Source: Zygnema cylindricum (taxonomy: Eukaryota > Streptophyta > Zygnematophyceae > Zygnematales > Zygnemataceae). From it: a stretch of 47,294 nucleotides of DNA. The notes under the pieces are model-generated. The model was not told the DNA's origin. It ran no database searches and was given only the letters and a program-made list of their open reading frames with translations. The stretch spans positions 64,001 through 111,294 of the forward strand of contig JBBHKE010002191.1 of the NCBI GenBank assembly GCA_037447655.1, given 5' to 3'. The position numbers and the translations under genes were made by a program. Positions 31,618 through 43,835 of this stretch are shown piece by piece; the stretch's first letter is position 1, and every line of letters starts with the position of its first letter.

Positions 31618-34600
31618 TTAGTTTGTACTTCATGTCGCCGAATTATGTTCCAAACCACAATCTACGCCATGCCAGCAACAAATGAAGTCACCTTAGTTTG
31701 TTATTCATTTTCATGAATATCCACGATTTACGTCATGCCAACTCATTTTTTCATTGGGGCACAGTAGCCCCCCCATCAAGCATTGGTGCAGGAATTGTAA
31801 GACCTATCCACCATCAGGTCGTGCTCGTAAAACTACAGTACATTGCCCATCGATAATAACACCAATTTTGTGGCGGCTTTTTTTGACCCAAGACCATAAG
31901 CTACAATAGTGTTATTAACATTAAAAATGTATTACCGTTAATCGCTTAAAGTGTTGAGAAAGTATATGCACGCCCTTACATTTTTACCCTCTAACGTGGG
32001 ATAGAAGTAATAATACTAATTATTTCTTTATATTAATATAAGTCTTGTTTAATTAACGTTAATTATAGTAATTTGGACAGTTTTCACGTAGTGTACTATA
32101 CGAAATCTAACAATACTTACCAAAAGTGTTGGCATTTATGTACTAAAGTACAAACAAAGTGTCAAGATACGTTGTAGACACGAGAAGGTGAGTGGCGTCG
32201 ACACGGGAAAGCGCATTGAGGTTTGATGTTTAGTAATAAATATGGGGGAAAACCGTGAGAACCTATTATAGGATGTTCAAGCGACGACAATGTGAACACA
32301 ATCTATGGCGACTACACCTTGGATAGTTGTAACCGAATTAGTGTTATGTGTGTTCATTCAAGTTTATGTTTTGTTTGGTCAAAATGATGAAACCCGTTAT
32401 AACTTTCATAACACTAATCATTTCTTAACATTAAAATATTACAAAACATCCACGCGACACTCCATACAACAAATCTTATGTATGTCAATCGAATTCCAAT
32501 AGCTGGCAGCGGTAAAAAACAATGCAAGCACTAGGTGTACACATTAATGAGAATAAAAATAAATACTTATCGAAGCGATGAAATACTGTATGATAACCTA
32601 AAACATTGTTCACATGTGTTGTACAATACATGTTTCGTATCGTTTCCCAACCAAGAAGTAAGTCACACAAATGTCATACCCACATGACCAATGATCGAGG
32701 AACCCGTTGACAATTAACTCTCAACGCCCGATATCTTGTTTATGACCTTGAAACCGGGATGTCTTTTCCTTTCGATTAAAACGCCTCACTTTCACAAACT
32801 TCCCCCTTAGAGAGATTGCGACGAAATATGTCGTGGCATGGGCCCGATAACACTTAAGCGAGAGAAACAACATACAGTACCTTATAGATGCACATTCAAT
32901 ATAAATACATTAACAAAATTAATGTACCATCAAAGGTAACATATAAAGTTTGCAACATGGCATTATTTTAAGGTGAAAATTTGTACTTTTCAATGACGAC
33001 TCTTTTTGGGCGCCTTATACACGCCGACCATAAGGAAGCCCCCCCCCCTCCATATAGATATGGTATGTCAAAGTGATATTGTGTAATGCATAAAAGGCAT
33101 ATGGTTCGCCCTAACATCTTTTGTTGTCGTTTGAAATGGGGTTATATCAAAAAATAACTAAACGTAAGACTAAGTTTTGGGTTATCTTGTCTTTGTAAGA
33201 CTTTTAATGTAGTTTTCAATCAAACACCTAACACCTCTATTATTTTTTGTCTTATTTTATGCACCTTCGGTCGAACATTTGCATTTTAGACGACACTTTT
33301 TTGTAACATGCTGTTGGTTGGTGAGGATTAAACCTCAACTGCAAAGAGGGCGATAAACTAGGGAGGAACCTCTCGATGGTGTGACATTAAATGCGCAAAA
33401 ATAGAGGATTTCAGTGAGTTATTTCCCATTCTGTTATCATTATGGTAGGCCATAGCTGTAGTGGTTGGGTCACGCTTTTGAGTGATATCGTTAAGACATT
33501 AGATCGTCGGTTTTAAATTATATCATTTGCAATACGTTAGTCAATAGCCCCCCATATATAAATATTTTCGGTTTAAAAAAAATAAAAACAATTTTTTAGG
33601 TCGTGAAGGGGGTGGCTCCACCTCTCCAAAGTGGGGTCATTCGTGGGTTTTTAGGGTCGAGTTACTTTTTATATATCAAAAAAATCGAGACATAGTAAAA
33701 TCCAGTATGGAGGAAAGTTATTACTTTTAGGCAGGGTTGATAAACAACTTGCTCAACTTTTTACTTTGGGAATGCATAAATATAAGTGTTAATTTTTGTG
33801 TGTTGGGATCTCGATCCTCGTACTACAGGCACGGACCTCGACCATAAGATGGGCCATTAGTGACATTACACTAAGGAAACAGTATAACATAGCGAGCAAT
33901 ATGTCTTTAAGCCATCTCGAGTGTTTTTTTAAAAAGAATATCAAAGCTACCAGAGAGGGTTTTGGGAGGAAACACATCATGTAGTTGTCCATCACTCATG
34001 CTAAGTGGATTTATTGTAAAAATGCGAAGGGGAAGAATAAAAGCTTTACTAAATGTTATTTTACTTCAAGCTAAGCAATTTAAGGGGGATCATCCACATG
34101 AAAGAAAAGAAAATATATGTTCACAAGCAAGAGGGTGCATCAAACATAAAGCTTCAACAGTTGCCTTGGAAGAGGGATGTGGGTTGAACGGTCGAAGAGT
34201 GTGAGCACCCAGAGAATATTCGTTAGAAGGACAAAGATGGACAACCAATGCAATATATCCACGGAGCTTGACAACAGGGTGCAACGCGAGAGGGGGGTAC
34301 ATGGAAACACTTGTGAATAGGTGTAGCGAGGCAAAAGTCAACGGATGACGAAGAAATAGTGTGAAGATATCCTTAAAAGACAAATTTATTGTGTTTTTTG
34401 GTGGATTAGAATCCACATTTTGTACGAAGGCACATGGCCTAATATTGTAAAGCTGCCATCGCTCGTACATCATGGAACTTATTTGACTTCTAAGGTTTGG
34501 AACTTATTTTACTTCTCCAGGTGTGCCGCAAGCACATGGCCTAATGTCACCTTTAAAGTTGCGTTCGCTCGTTCATCTTGGAACTTATTTTAGTTGTAAA

Positions 34601-34660
34601 GGTGTGGGACTTATGTTACTTTTACATGTGTACCAAATATACACGTCCAGTTTGTGGCTA
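31618..34660. other. Gene-free AT-rich sequence, 3 kb
   Basis: TACATTGCCCATCGATAATA near 31850 and TTACCGTTAATCGCTTAAAG near 31932 look like decayed termini of the TA-flanked MITEs. The frames at 33789-34473 overlap on both strands and match nothing. No RNA gene was recognised. Confidence 0.4.
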
Positions 34661-35192
34661 CACCGCGCATCGTTATTAGTGTCAACAACACTAATCTGGG
34701 TTCTTAAAATTTTGATTTTTTTCCTCAAATAGGATTTTAATTTTTCCTTGACGTTAATTAAGGTACCGTACAAAATAGCATAAAGGACGAATTACAATAA
34801 TATATAAATAGTGTGGTGTACGGTCGATGTCATACCGTACATAAATGTACCTTTTCAAGTGAAAATTTTACAAAAAATGAGTTAAATCAGACGCGCACGC
34901 ATAGGATCGTGCGCTAAAAAAACGGGATTGTTCTGACACGTAAATTAGTCTTATATGTACGGTTATTTAAATTTCACGACGGCGTACGATTTTTAATATT
35001 TTGTACGGATACATATATTAATGTATATAATCGTACAACGAATATTCCATTTTTGCTGTTCCCAAATTAGCATAAACGCCGAAATTAGAATACACCTTTT
35101 AAAAAAAAAAATAAAAAATCTTAATTAGCGTCAATGACGGTATATTTGCTTCCACAATATTTAAACTTTGACACTAATAACGATGCGCGGTG
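34661..35192. mobile_element. MITE, CACCGCGCATCG subfamily, 532 bp, uninterrupted
   Basis: The ends CACCGCGCATCGTTATTAG and CTAATAACGATGCGCGGTG are flanked by TA (34659-34660 and 35193-35194). In its reverse complement, TATATACATTAATATATG marks the unoccupied target of the nested 199-bp MITE seen at 26308 and 27712. Confidence 0.9.
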
Positions 35193-36001
35193 TAGTTTCC
35201 TCATTGAGGACGTCTGGTTGGATAGAGTGATTGTATACGAGATGTAAAAAAGTAAAACATCGGACAATGAATGTTTGAGCGTTGAAGCTTGTAGAATCTT
35301 CATAGATCTACACTAACCATGTTTCATACAAAAAAGAGTACGAAATGTTACAAAAACGTACGACTTCCATTAAACAACCTCACTTTTTATTTGATGGAAT
35401 ATTGCCCTAAGAAATTTAAAACTCGCATTAGAATGTCACAAAAAATCGTCAAAATTAGCGTTCTTTCGATATTCAACAATTGGACAAAACCAAAACCGTA
35501 TGTTGCAGGAAGCCCGGAACGGTATGCATGACTGTTGTAATTCGGTAAATAGGATTATGCAGGACAGCTTTACTTCCGTAGGCCAAAGCAGGGAGATTCA
35601 CTTGAGGTCTTCGTCTTTACTAGCCTATTTTTTGTAAGTACAAGTCTGTTTCCATTTTATTTGACGCCAGGGGCACACGCCACGTGGCGGACGCAAGTGG
35701 AGCCTAATGGCAGGTTTCTTTGGTGGATCACCTCTGATCTCAGGTGGCGCAGTGAGTTCTTTCATATTCTTAGAACTCTCCTTCTCACAAGATATTCCTC
35801 TTCTTCTCATTGCATTACAATTTCTGTTTTCACCACGTGTCTCTGCCATATGCCATTTTGTAGGTGGGCCTACAACTCTTGCTCGCTCCATCTCATTCTA
35901 CCGGAGTCGTTCGATGTGCATGGTGAGCAGTTTTTAAAAGACTTAAATTTAAAGAATTAAATGGCATTTTTGAACCCTTTTATTTTGCCTCAGTGCTGTT
36001 T
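35193..36001. other. Upstream region of the HVA22/REEP gene
   Basis: 35650-35920 is GC-richer and open in several frames. A possible 71-bp intron (35923-35993, GTGAGC...CTCAG) would join the frame starting at 35661 to the HVA22 frame. The joined upstream peptide does not resemble known HVA22 N-termini. It could be a 5' untranslated exon or an N-terminal extension. Confidence 0.4.
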
Positions 36002-38029
36002 ATGGCTCAAGCAAAGTCTCACTCCTATTGGCCATTGCTGTACAGTGCTTTGGTGGGCGTAGGCGTCCCTGTCTACTCCAGCTTCAAAGCTGTGGAGAGT
36101 GGCGAGGAAGTCGAGAGGGAAGAATGGCTGCTCTATTGGACAGGTCAGCTCATTGGTTGAGTTGTCATTATGAATGCATTGCCCTCTTGATGGAGGAATT
36201 TGACTTCCTTGGATATTAGTCAAATGCTGATTGGAGCCCTGTCAGAAGAAGAAGAGAACAACAACGAGATAGGCGAGAGGAGTAAGAGAGGCAGAACAAT
36301 AGACAAGTGTTCTCTGTGTTGTGTTCTCGTTTTGACGCAATGGCCATGGAATCTCATTCTTTCAGGACATAATGGTGGGGCTTGGGAACAGTATACGGAT
36401 CATTGACATTGGTGGAGCACGCAACTGATCGCTTACTCTTCTGGTGTGATATCCGTGACGCTTTTCTGGCTTTGCTAAACCGTGATGAGCTTTTTGAAGC
36501 AATTCAGACTTATAATGTAAACCTATTCTCTGTGACAGGTTTCCATACTACCATCATGCGAAGCTCTTGCTGCTGATTTGGCTTCAAATTCCTAACAATA
36601 CAGTGAGTATATGAAAGTCCATTAGAAGGTTTATTTTTTGAAAATGGGAGCATGCGACACTGACCATCTTAGTCTTAAACATTTTTGGGGCACTCAAATG
36701 TCCTGTTTTTATTATTGACACCAAGTTGAGATTGTTACCTTTCAATTGCTTCTCTAGAGTAAATTATTCCAACGTCGATGATAAAGTTAAGACGTTCCAG
36801 TGTAAACTAACAGTGATCGACGGCACAGTTTTCAGTACATTCTTTTCAGAATCGGATTATGCATGGTTTAGGCATGATAAATTTATGGAAAAAAGGCAGA
36901 TTGCCCTTTCTACTGGTCATTCATCAATGTGCTTTTTTATCTTGTTTTGAAAGCAATAGATAATTGGCGAAGGTCGTTCTGGTGTTGCTAGATTTAAGCA
37001 AGCATGGCGTACATTGTTTTTAGGATAATAGTCTTTAGTCTTTGGTTAAAGACATTGGTCACACAATAATTTGGTTGGAGTGCGCCAATAAGCTTTGAAG
37101 CATAATAGCAAGACTAGGAAAGGCTTTTGACCACCGTTAACATCTTGTTTTTTAACAATGACAACCTGTAAGCTATTGACTGAATTGTGTGTAGAAAGAA
37201 AAGAAAATCCAGTCGTGTACATGTAAAGGGAAATAACTAACCCCAGACCAAGTTTATTTTAGGGCTCGCTTCTTTGACTGAGACAATCAGTGTACACCAC
37301 AGTAATATATGTAAAGAAATAATGATCCAATTGAGTGTATTTTTACTTTGTGGTTGGCTGGACAGGGTGCCAGAAGCTTATACAAAAAGTTTGTACGTCC
37401 TGCTCTTTCTCGGCACCAAGATACTGTGGACAAAGTATTGGAGGTGTCACGACGGGAATTGGTGAGGGTCAAAAATTGTTGATCTTTCTGTATTCTTTTA
37501 AATGGCAAAGTCTCAGTCTTACATATTTTTATTCAAATATTATAAAATTGTGGGTTGTCAGGCTCGCATGATGCATGCAAACCGAGCAGAGCTGGAGTGG
37601 GTTGGTCGTCTGCTTCAAAAAGGGGCTGTGGCAGGTGAGTACTAGCATTCAAACTTTTGTGCTTCTCTGACCCTTAAATCTTTCAATTTCTTTAAGAGGC
37701 GTCGTTGGGCATGGTAATTGTTGCTCTTGAGAATGCAAGCCTGGTATTTTCTGAGATGTAGGAACAATTAGATAGCCAGGAAGGAAAAATCTGGGGATAG
37801 AGAAGACCAACCTTATCCACGCTAGTTACGATCACTGTATAAGAGTTGGACTGTTTTTATGTCCCCTTTTTCTTTATATGCAGCGGCTCGTACTCTGGAG
37901 GATGTACTCAAAGCAGTAGCTTCTGTCTTAAAGGATGGTAATAAATCTCAGCCTCCCTCTTCACCTTCTTCTGTGAGAGAACGAGGAGGAGAGAATGGGA
38001 GACCAGATGGAACCTCACAAAACAATTGA
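36002..38029 (+). CDS. HVA22/REEP-family ER membrane-shaping protein, 190 aa
   Basis: HVA22 (plants), Yop1 (yeast) and REEP/DP1 (animals) insert hairpins into the ER membrane and bend tubules. In plants some members respond to abscisic acid and stress. Exons: 36002-36143, 36392-36443, 36539-36602, 37366-37461, 37562-37634, 37884-38029. All introns are GT-AG and phases agree (573 nt). The TB2/DP1/HVA22 core covers about residues 15-110: VGVPVYSSFKAVESG, LLYWTVYGSLTLVE, RLLFWFPYYHHAK, LLLLIWLQIP, then GARSLYKKFVRPALSRHQ. Hydrophobic stretches lie near 10-24, 42-64 and 72-83. The motif order and WFPYYHHAK are closest to plant HVA22k. The tail from about 143 is polar and Ser/Pro/Gly-rich. The start was chosen as the first Met in the open exon; a 5' extension is possible. 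TGTAA occurs about 55 bp past the stop and AATAAA about 210 bp past it. Confidence 0.9.
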
Positions 38030-39185
38030 TTTACGGTTGAAGGTTTTGAAACAAGTAAAGATACTAATGGATGACAAGATTGTGTAATGTAGCGGTATGC
38101 AGCAAAGAATGCTCAAGGTGTTTCGGATGTATTGTTGTAGGAGTCGGAGTTTAATATCGAGTTTTGTAAATATGGAAAATATCAAAGACTCTATCAAAGA
38201 CTCTATCAGGTTCGGAGCCTGCTAGGACGCACCCAAGAAATAAATGATGGGAAAACCCTCGATCTGAGGCTGCTTTCTACTCAAGCTTTTTTTTAAGATC
38301 AGTTTGGCAAAGGAAGACAGGTTCTTAAGTTGGAATCTAAGCTTTTGTCCTGTTTGTGCTCTCCCATGAGTGAATGGTGAGGCTTTTATATGGTTTTAAG
38401 TTTTTATATGGATGTATATGAGGTTAATTGCTAAGGGATATTGTATAGGTTGTCAAGATATTAAACAATTGAGGATAGGACATCAATTGGTGTAGCAGAA
38501 TAATTTCTCTGACGATTATGAAATGGCCTCTTACAAAGAATGGTTGGAAGAACTAACAACCTTCTTTGTTTTTATGTTATTTTTTAACGAGGCTAATATG
38601 TCTCATCCAATTGTTGATTATGCATGTTTTCTTATAAAAAAGAGAGCTTATCCAGACTAAATGGATGTGACATGATCAAATCGTTTTTTTTTCAAAATTG
38701 TCCATCTTGGTGTACAGAGAAAGTAATAGAAGGGCAAAAAGCATAGTCACACTGGTAATCGTGGCATTATCACACAAATTGCCAAATATTAAGTCCTATA
38801 TTCAGGGTTTGGTTCAGCAGAACCCTAATTAAAGTTTTTTTCCCAATTGTGGACTCCACAGCTGGATGAGATGTCATCCAAGGTGTCGTTGAATTTTAAG
38901 AAAGTTTCCTGTAGATTCTAACTTATCTCATATAGCCTCAACTCTGTCTTTCTGCTTTATGCTTTCTTCTCTCAATCCGCTAACGTCCTCTTTCTATTTT
39001 CACCCTGAAGATGTCATATCTTCTCAATTTGCTGAATTTTAAAGTTCTTCTGATTTGTACCATTCCCCTTTTGCCTCGTCTGTACATTGCCCATCGTTAT
39101 TAGAGAAAGTGAAATTTGTGTGGTAATACTTTTACCACAATTAACTACTCTAAATTTTCTTTTGTAATATGGCTCTTTGTGGATC
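38030..39185. other. 3' flank of HVA22/REEP gene and intergenic sequence
   Basis: AATAAA lies at 38239-38244. TACATTGCCCATCGTTATTAG near 39083 resembles a decayed end of the TA-flanked MITE group. No gene. Confidence 0.4.
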
Positions 39186-39410
39186 CACTTATCTAAACAA
39201 TGCTATTAACACTATTTCACGTGTTTTGGTCACTAATTGGAATCAGTAGGATTAACTCCAACAGTAATGGTGTAGTTTTCATTTTACATTTAGGATTTGT
39301 TTCTTCATTTGCTTTTCCACATTGCATCTCCTTTCCAGTTGGTATAATATTGACTAAATCATTGGACAGTATTAGGTGCGAATCTCTACTAGAGTCAAGA
39401 AATAACTAAT
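39186..39410 (+). repeat. Dispersed repeat, copy A
   Basis: Shares with 44976-45211, in order: ACTTATCTAA, GGATTAACTCCAACAG, GTTTCTTCATTTGC, TTTTCCACATTG, TAAATCATTGGACAG and AATCTCTACTAG. I judge this to be clearly homologous DNA with scattered substitutions and small indels, in the same orientation. The repeat class is unknown. Confidence 0.8.
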
Positions 39411-39829
39411 GAGGTGATTAGAGAATATTTTCTGCCCCCCATCATTTAAAAAAAAAAGAGTTAAAAACAAATAAATGGAGGTAATTATATAATTTTTTCT
39501 GCTCCTCATCGCTCTAAAAAAAAATAAAAATGAAAAATAGTAGGTACTAAAACAAAAATAGGAACAAGCTTGAAAAAAAAAGAAAGAGGTTTTGCTTATA
39601 AAAAAAAAAAGGCAATTGATTCAAAGTTTAGAGTTTGTTTGAGTAAAAAAAAAATTTTCTTGCTCCCTTCTTATTCGCAAAAAAAACAAAAGGCAGGATC
39701 ACATTCCTCTTCTTGCTCTCTCCTTCCCCCCAACTTTCTCTCTCTCTCCCTCCATCCCCACCACCCAGTTGAAATCTGCGCAACAACTCCTCGAAAGCTC
39801 CAGTCATCCTGCCCTATCCCCTTCTCCCC
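39411..39829. other. A-rich sequence passing into pyrimidine-rich tract
   Basis: Several A8-A10 runs on the plus strand precede the polypyrimidine block. The frame at 39570-40097 is low-complexity (Pro/Ser/Leu) and not considered a gene. Confidence 0.45.
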
Positions 39830-40044
39830 TTCCTCCCTCTCTTCCCTCTCTCCTGCCTCTCTCCTTTCTCTCTCTTTTCTCCCCTCCCCCCCTCCCCCCC
39901 TCCCCCTCTTTCCCCCTCCCCCCCTCCCCCCCCTCTCCCCCTCTCCCCCTCCCCCCCCCCCCCTCTCCCCTCCCCCCCCTCCCCTCCTCTCCCCCCCCTC
40001 CCCCCCCTCCCCCCCTCTCCCCCTCCCCCCCTCCCCCCCCTTTC
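39830..40044. repeat. Polypyrimidine tract, about 215 bp
   Basis: Almost only C and T on the plus strand, mostly C5-C12 runs separated by TCT or T. The long frames on both strands across it (Pro/Ser-rich and Gly/Glu/Arg-rich) are artefacts of composition. It lies about 650 bp upstream of the F-box/LRR gene. Confidence 0.9.
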
Positions 40045-40694
40045 TCATCCGCACCGGTCGCACGTGCGGCGGTGGCCAGTGGAGGTTTGCCATCTGAGTG
40101 CGTTCCAGCTGCTTGTCCGTTTGTCGTATGCGGACTTGTCCGTACGCACGTGGCCACTTCGACTGTCCGCAAGTACAGAAGCTGTACGGTCCTCTGGAAG
40201 CAGCTGGCGGGTATAATCGAAAAAATAAAAAATAAAAATAAACGTATAATAAACCTGTATAACCGTTAAAACATGAGGCATTTGGGCATTTGGCATTTTG
40301 TGACTTTTGTCTTGTACCATACATTTTTGTACGAACACCAAAAATTGTACGTCATTGGTACTTTTTGGCACACTAAATTAGTTCAAATCCGTACAAGGGG
40401 AAACAAAGGCGCGAAAGCAGAAAGGAAGGAAGGAAGCAGGGAAGCAGGGAATTTAAAAAAGGCGACAGCAGCTCCCGCCATAACAGAACGTCACGATTAG
40501 GGTTAGCAGGGAGGAAGCCTGCGCGGAAAAGTCACTAGCTTCTCCTTTCTTCCTCGCACCGCGTTTCGCTTGCGCTGCTGCTTCCGCCTCTTTCTTCTTC
40601 TCCATCACTTTGTCCCTCGTATTTCCTCTCTCCTTTCCTTTATTTTTTGATTTTATTTCTGTTCTGTCCTTTTCCTTTCTTCTCTCATTTAGCC
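40045..40694. promoter_or_regulatory. Putative promoter and 5' leader of F-box/LRR gene
   Basis: A GC-richer stretch (40045-40200) is followed by AT-rich sequence and then a CT-rich leader (40530-40690). No TATA box or initiator could be fixed. The assignment rests on position alone. Confidence 0.3.
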
Positions 40695-42717
40695 ATGGAA
40701 TCCATGGACCAAGTAGTCCACGATTTCTATCTCCTCTCTCGCATCATTTCTTTCCTCGACGACCACTTCGACCTCCTCAGCCTTTCACTCGCTTCCAAAT
40801 GTCACCGCGAGGCAGTTTTTGGTTCCGTTCAGCGAATTACCTGTCGCCATATCCATAATCTCATGGAAGTATCTGAAGACTTTCCCTTTCCCTGTCTAAC
40901 AGAACTTGATCTCCGTCCTCTTCAGTTTGAACTCAACGAGTCTGTTTTTACAACTCTCACATCTAAACTATCTAATTTGCAAGTTTTGAAAATTCAACTC
41001 TCTCGTAAACCAGATTCTCAAATAAATAGGCCAATATCGGCTTGTTTAAAAACTTTGTCGCAGCTCAGAGTATTAAATCTTCGTGGTTGTTTTCTCGACG
41101 ACCAAATTGCAGCGCAGATAGGAGAAGGTTGCAAGCTCTTACAAGATTTAACTTTAATACATACCCAGGGTTCACTTACTAATAATGGTGTAAACGATCT
41201 CCTTTTGAGTTCTTCTTTTGGACTACGACGACTATATTTTTCCAGTAATTCACTGCTTTTTACAGGTGACACTGATCCAATGTCAGTTATCATAAAATGT
41301 TCAACTCTAACATCTTTGGTAATTCATGAATCCGACATCGGTCATTCAATTCTAGATTCAATTCGAGATCCGAGCTTTCCGGACTTAAAGCTGAATAGTC
41401 TTCGTGAGCTACGAGTCAATATTATGGGTTTTGAGCATGATTTGGGTGATTTTGTGCATCATCTTGTAAAAGCAATTATTAGAGCAGGTTCTCCTCTGGA
41501 AATTGTGGAACTCGACACTGAGAAATTCGAAAATACTCTTACTATCATGACACTTTCTAATTGCACTACCCTCCAGTCACTATCTATCACGTCAGCATCG
41601 AACGAATGCCTTTTTGGTCAAATTATTTCCGAGAACCATGGAATTATTTCTCTCCAATTGTCTAGTCCACAACCTCAAGCACACAAAGCCATGGTGGAGA
41701 AGATCTTGTCTGTTGAGGGAAGTAGGGATGGTAGGGACCGAAATGTTGACAATGTAAATGCAGTTCTAGATTTTTTTTCAAGGAACGTTTTTGTAAATTT
41801 TGGATACCATTTCGGATTCTACCAAAAATTCTCGATGAGAGTGCTGTTCGTACAAGAGTTAGAATTGAGGGCGGAAAGTTCGCTTGAAGAAACCTCCTAT
41901 CGAGGTTTGTACGAGTTGATTTCAATTTGTACACATCTTCGAAAAGTTCATCTCAAGTTTAATTTGGTAAGGGAATCAAATCCGATGTTATGTAGAGCTT
42001 TGGAATCGCTAGCTGGATGTCCTAATTTGAAAGATCTTTCTGCACCTATGGGAACCAAGATTCTTCGACGAATTTTAAGTGGAGTGAAGGGCTTACGGAA
42101 TTTGGAGATCCAGGAGTGAGTGCCATGACATATGTAAATTCTTTGTCTTGTATTTTATGTTGATTTGAAACACATAAATTCTTTGTACCTCAAACTTCAA
42201 TGTGAGGTGTTGTGAAAGCTCGTCATTAATATAATGTGAAAGGTTTGGTAATGTTAGCATGTTCCCTTATTTTCGCATTACAAATGTTTTTATTCTATCG
42301 TTCTTGGTTAGACACTTGCTGTTTTTTCATGTTTATTTATTTTTATCTGATATTTATCTTAGATTTATCTTATACTTACATTTTTGTGCATATTGTCGCA
42401 GGGTCATAGAGGATTTCACAGATGAAGCTCTCCTTCTCTTGAAGGAAAACTCTCCTTCTCTGCGAGATTTGATTATTTGTGATACTGGTATAACAGACCG
42501 AGGATTTGAATATCTCTCGTTCTGTACACAGCTTCAAACATTATACATTGGAGGTTGTACTATCGGGGAATCTGGCGTAATTCACGTGGAAAATCGGTGT
42601 GTGTGGTTAAATAGTTTGGTGATTGTGACAAATCATAACAGGGTTGCGCAATTATCCAGAATTAGTCAAGAGTTGGAGAAAAGGGGTTGTCAGGTTACAC
42701 TATTTTCAAAACTCTAG
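40695..42717 (+). CDS. F-box-like leucine-rich-repeat protein, 578 aa, 2 exons
   Basis: F-box/LRR proteins usually act as substrate receptors of SCF ubiquitin ligases: the F-box binds Skp1 and the repeats bind the target. Exons are 40695-42115 and 42402-42717, joined across a 286-bp GT-AG intron (GTGAGT...CGCAG) in phase 2. Residues about 13-47 (LLSRIISFLDDHFDLLSLSL then ASKCHREAVF) fit a degenerate F-box. LRR-like units follow: LTELDLRPL, LQVLKIQL, LRVLNLRGC, LQDLTLIHT, LRRLYFSSN, LTSLVIHES, LRELRVNI, LQSLSITSA, LKDLSAP, LRNLEIQE, then LRDLIICD, LQTLYIGGC and LNSLVIVT in exon 2. The chosen ATG has the context AGCCATGGA. An in-frame ATG at 40647 would add 16 mainly hydrophobic residues. The repeats are irregular. 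The F-box call is moderately sure, the LRR fold fairly sure, the target unknown. Confidence 0.83.
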
Positions 42718-42952
42718 GGAGAGGGAGAGGGACACGATCAAAAGGTGAAACTATTACTTTTCTATTGCTAGTGAATGGTTCAGGCGGCCCCTTCCTAAAC
42801 CTCTCTTTGCTCTCCTTCCCTTCTCTTCCCTCCGCTGCCCACTCTCCTCCACTCTTGGCTGACCTCTTATTTTCTATCATCTGCCGCCCAGTCTCAATTT
42901 TTCCCCTCCCTGTGGCTGCCCCGTTCCTCCTCGGACGTGACCAGGTCTCTCT
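42718..42952. other. 3' flank of F-box/LRR gene
   Basis: Pyrimidine-rich sequence without further coding evidence. The frame at 42687-43364 is compositional. Confidence 0.4.
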
Positions 42953-43305
42953 TTTTCTCTCCCTCTCTCTCTCCCCCCTCTCTCTCTCCCTCTCCCTCTT
43001 ATCTCCCCCTCTTCCTCTCTTTGCCCCCCTCTCCCCCCCCCTCCCTCTCTTTCTCTCTCTCTCTCTCTCTCCCCGTCTCACTCTCTCTCTATCTTCCTCT
43101 CTCGTTCACTCTCCTGTTGCTGTTTTGGTCTCTCTCCCTCTCAACCCCCCCCTCTCTCTCTCCCTCTCCCTCTTATCTCCCCCCTCTTCCTCTCTTTGCC
43201 CCCCCTCTCCCCCCCCCTCCCCTCTCTTTCTCTCTCTCTCTCTCTCTCCCCGTCTCACTCTCTCTCTATCTTCCTCTCTCGTTCACTCTCCTGTTGCTGT
43301 TTTGG
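42953..43305. repeat. Polypyrimidine tract with 174-bp tandem duplication
   Basis: A complex 174-base unit occurs twice. The landmark CTTATCTCCCC is at 42998 and 43172, and TCGTTCACTCTCCTGTTGCTG ends each copy. The copies differ mainly by one-base changes in C-run length. Only C and T are present over most of each unit. Confidence 0.9.
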
Positions 43306-43413
43306 CCTATATTACTCCTAATGTACTTCACAGTCAATTCCTTTTTTTTTTTTACCTTCTGTAAATCAATTTCCTGTTCTTTTGCTTTCTTTTTGTTGGA
43401 ATTGTTGAACTGT

Positions 43414-43569
<156 letters not shown>

Positions 43570-43653
43570 CCGGATTTCCTTTTGTATTGCCGGGGAAAAG
43601 CAATTGTATAGAATCTTTATGTTTTAGTATTTAAAATGATGCTTGCAAGTTTA

Positions 43654-43728
43654 TCTCTCTCTCTCTCTCTCCTTCCTCTCTCTCTCTCTCCCTCTCCCCT
43701 CTCCCTCTCTCTCTCTCTCTCTCTCTCT

Positions 43729-43822
<94 letters not shown>

Positions 43823-43835
43823 CCCTCCCTCCCTC
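43654..43835. repeat. (CT)n-rich tract, about 180 bp
   Basis: Mostly TC dinucleotide repeats with a few CCTTCC, CCCTC and TTCA interruptions. Long Ser/Leu or Glu/Arg frames on the two strands are by-products. Confidence 0.95.

Noticed and set aside
35661-35960. Coding extension of the HVA22/REEP gene
   Set aside because: A short intron could join it in frame, but the peptide does not look like any family N-terminus and three frames are open here, so I did not include it in the gene.
39570-40324. Long frames on both strands (175, 166, 217 and 122 codons)
   Set aside because: They cross a pure C/T tract and translate only as Pro/Ser/Leu or Gly/Glu/Arg runs, which is compositional openness without gene structure.
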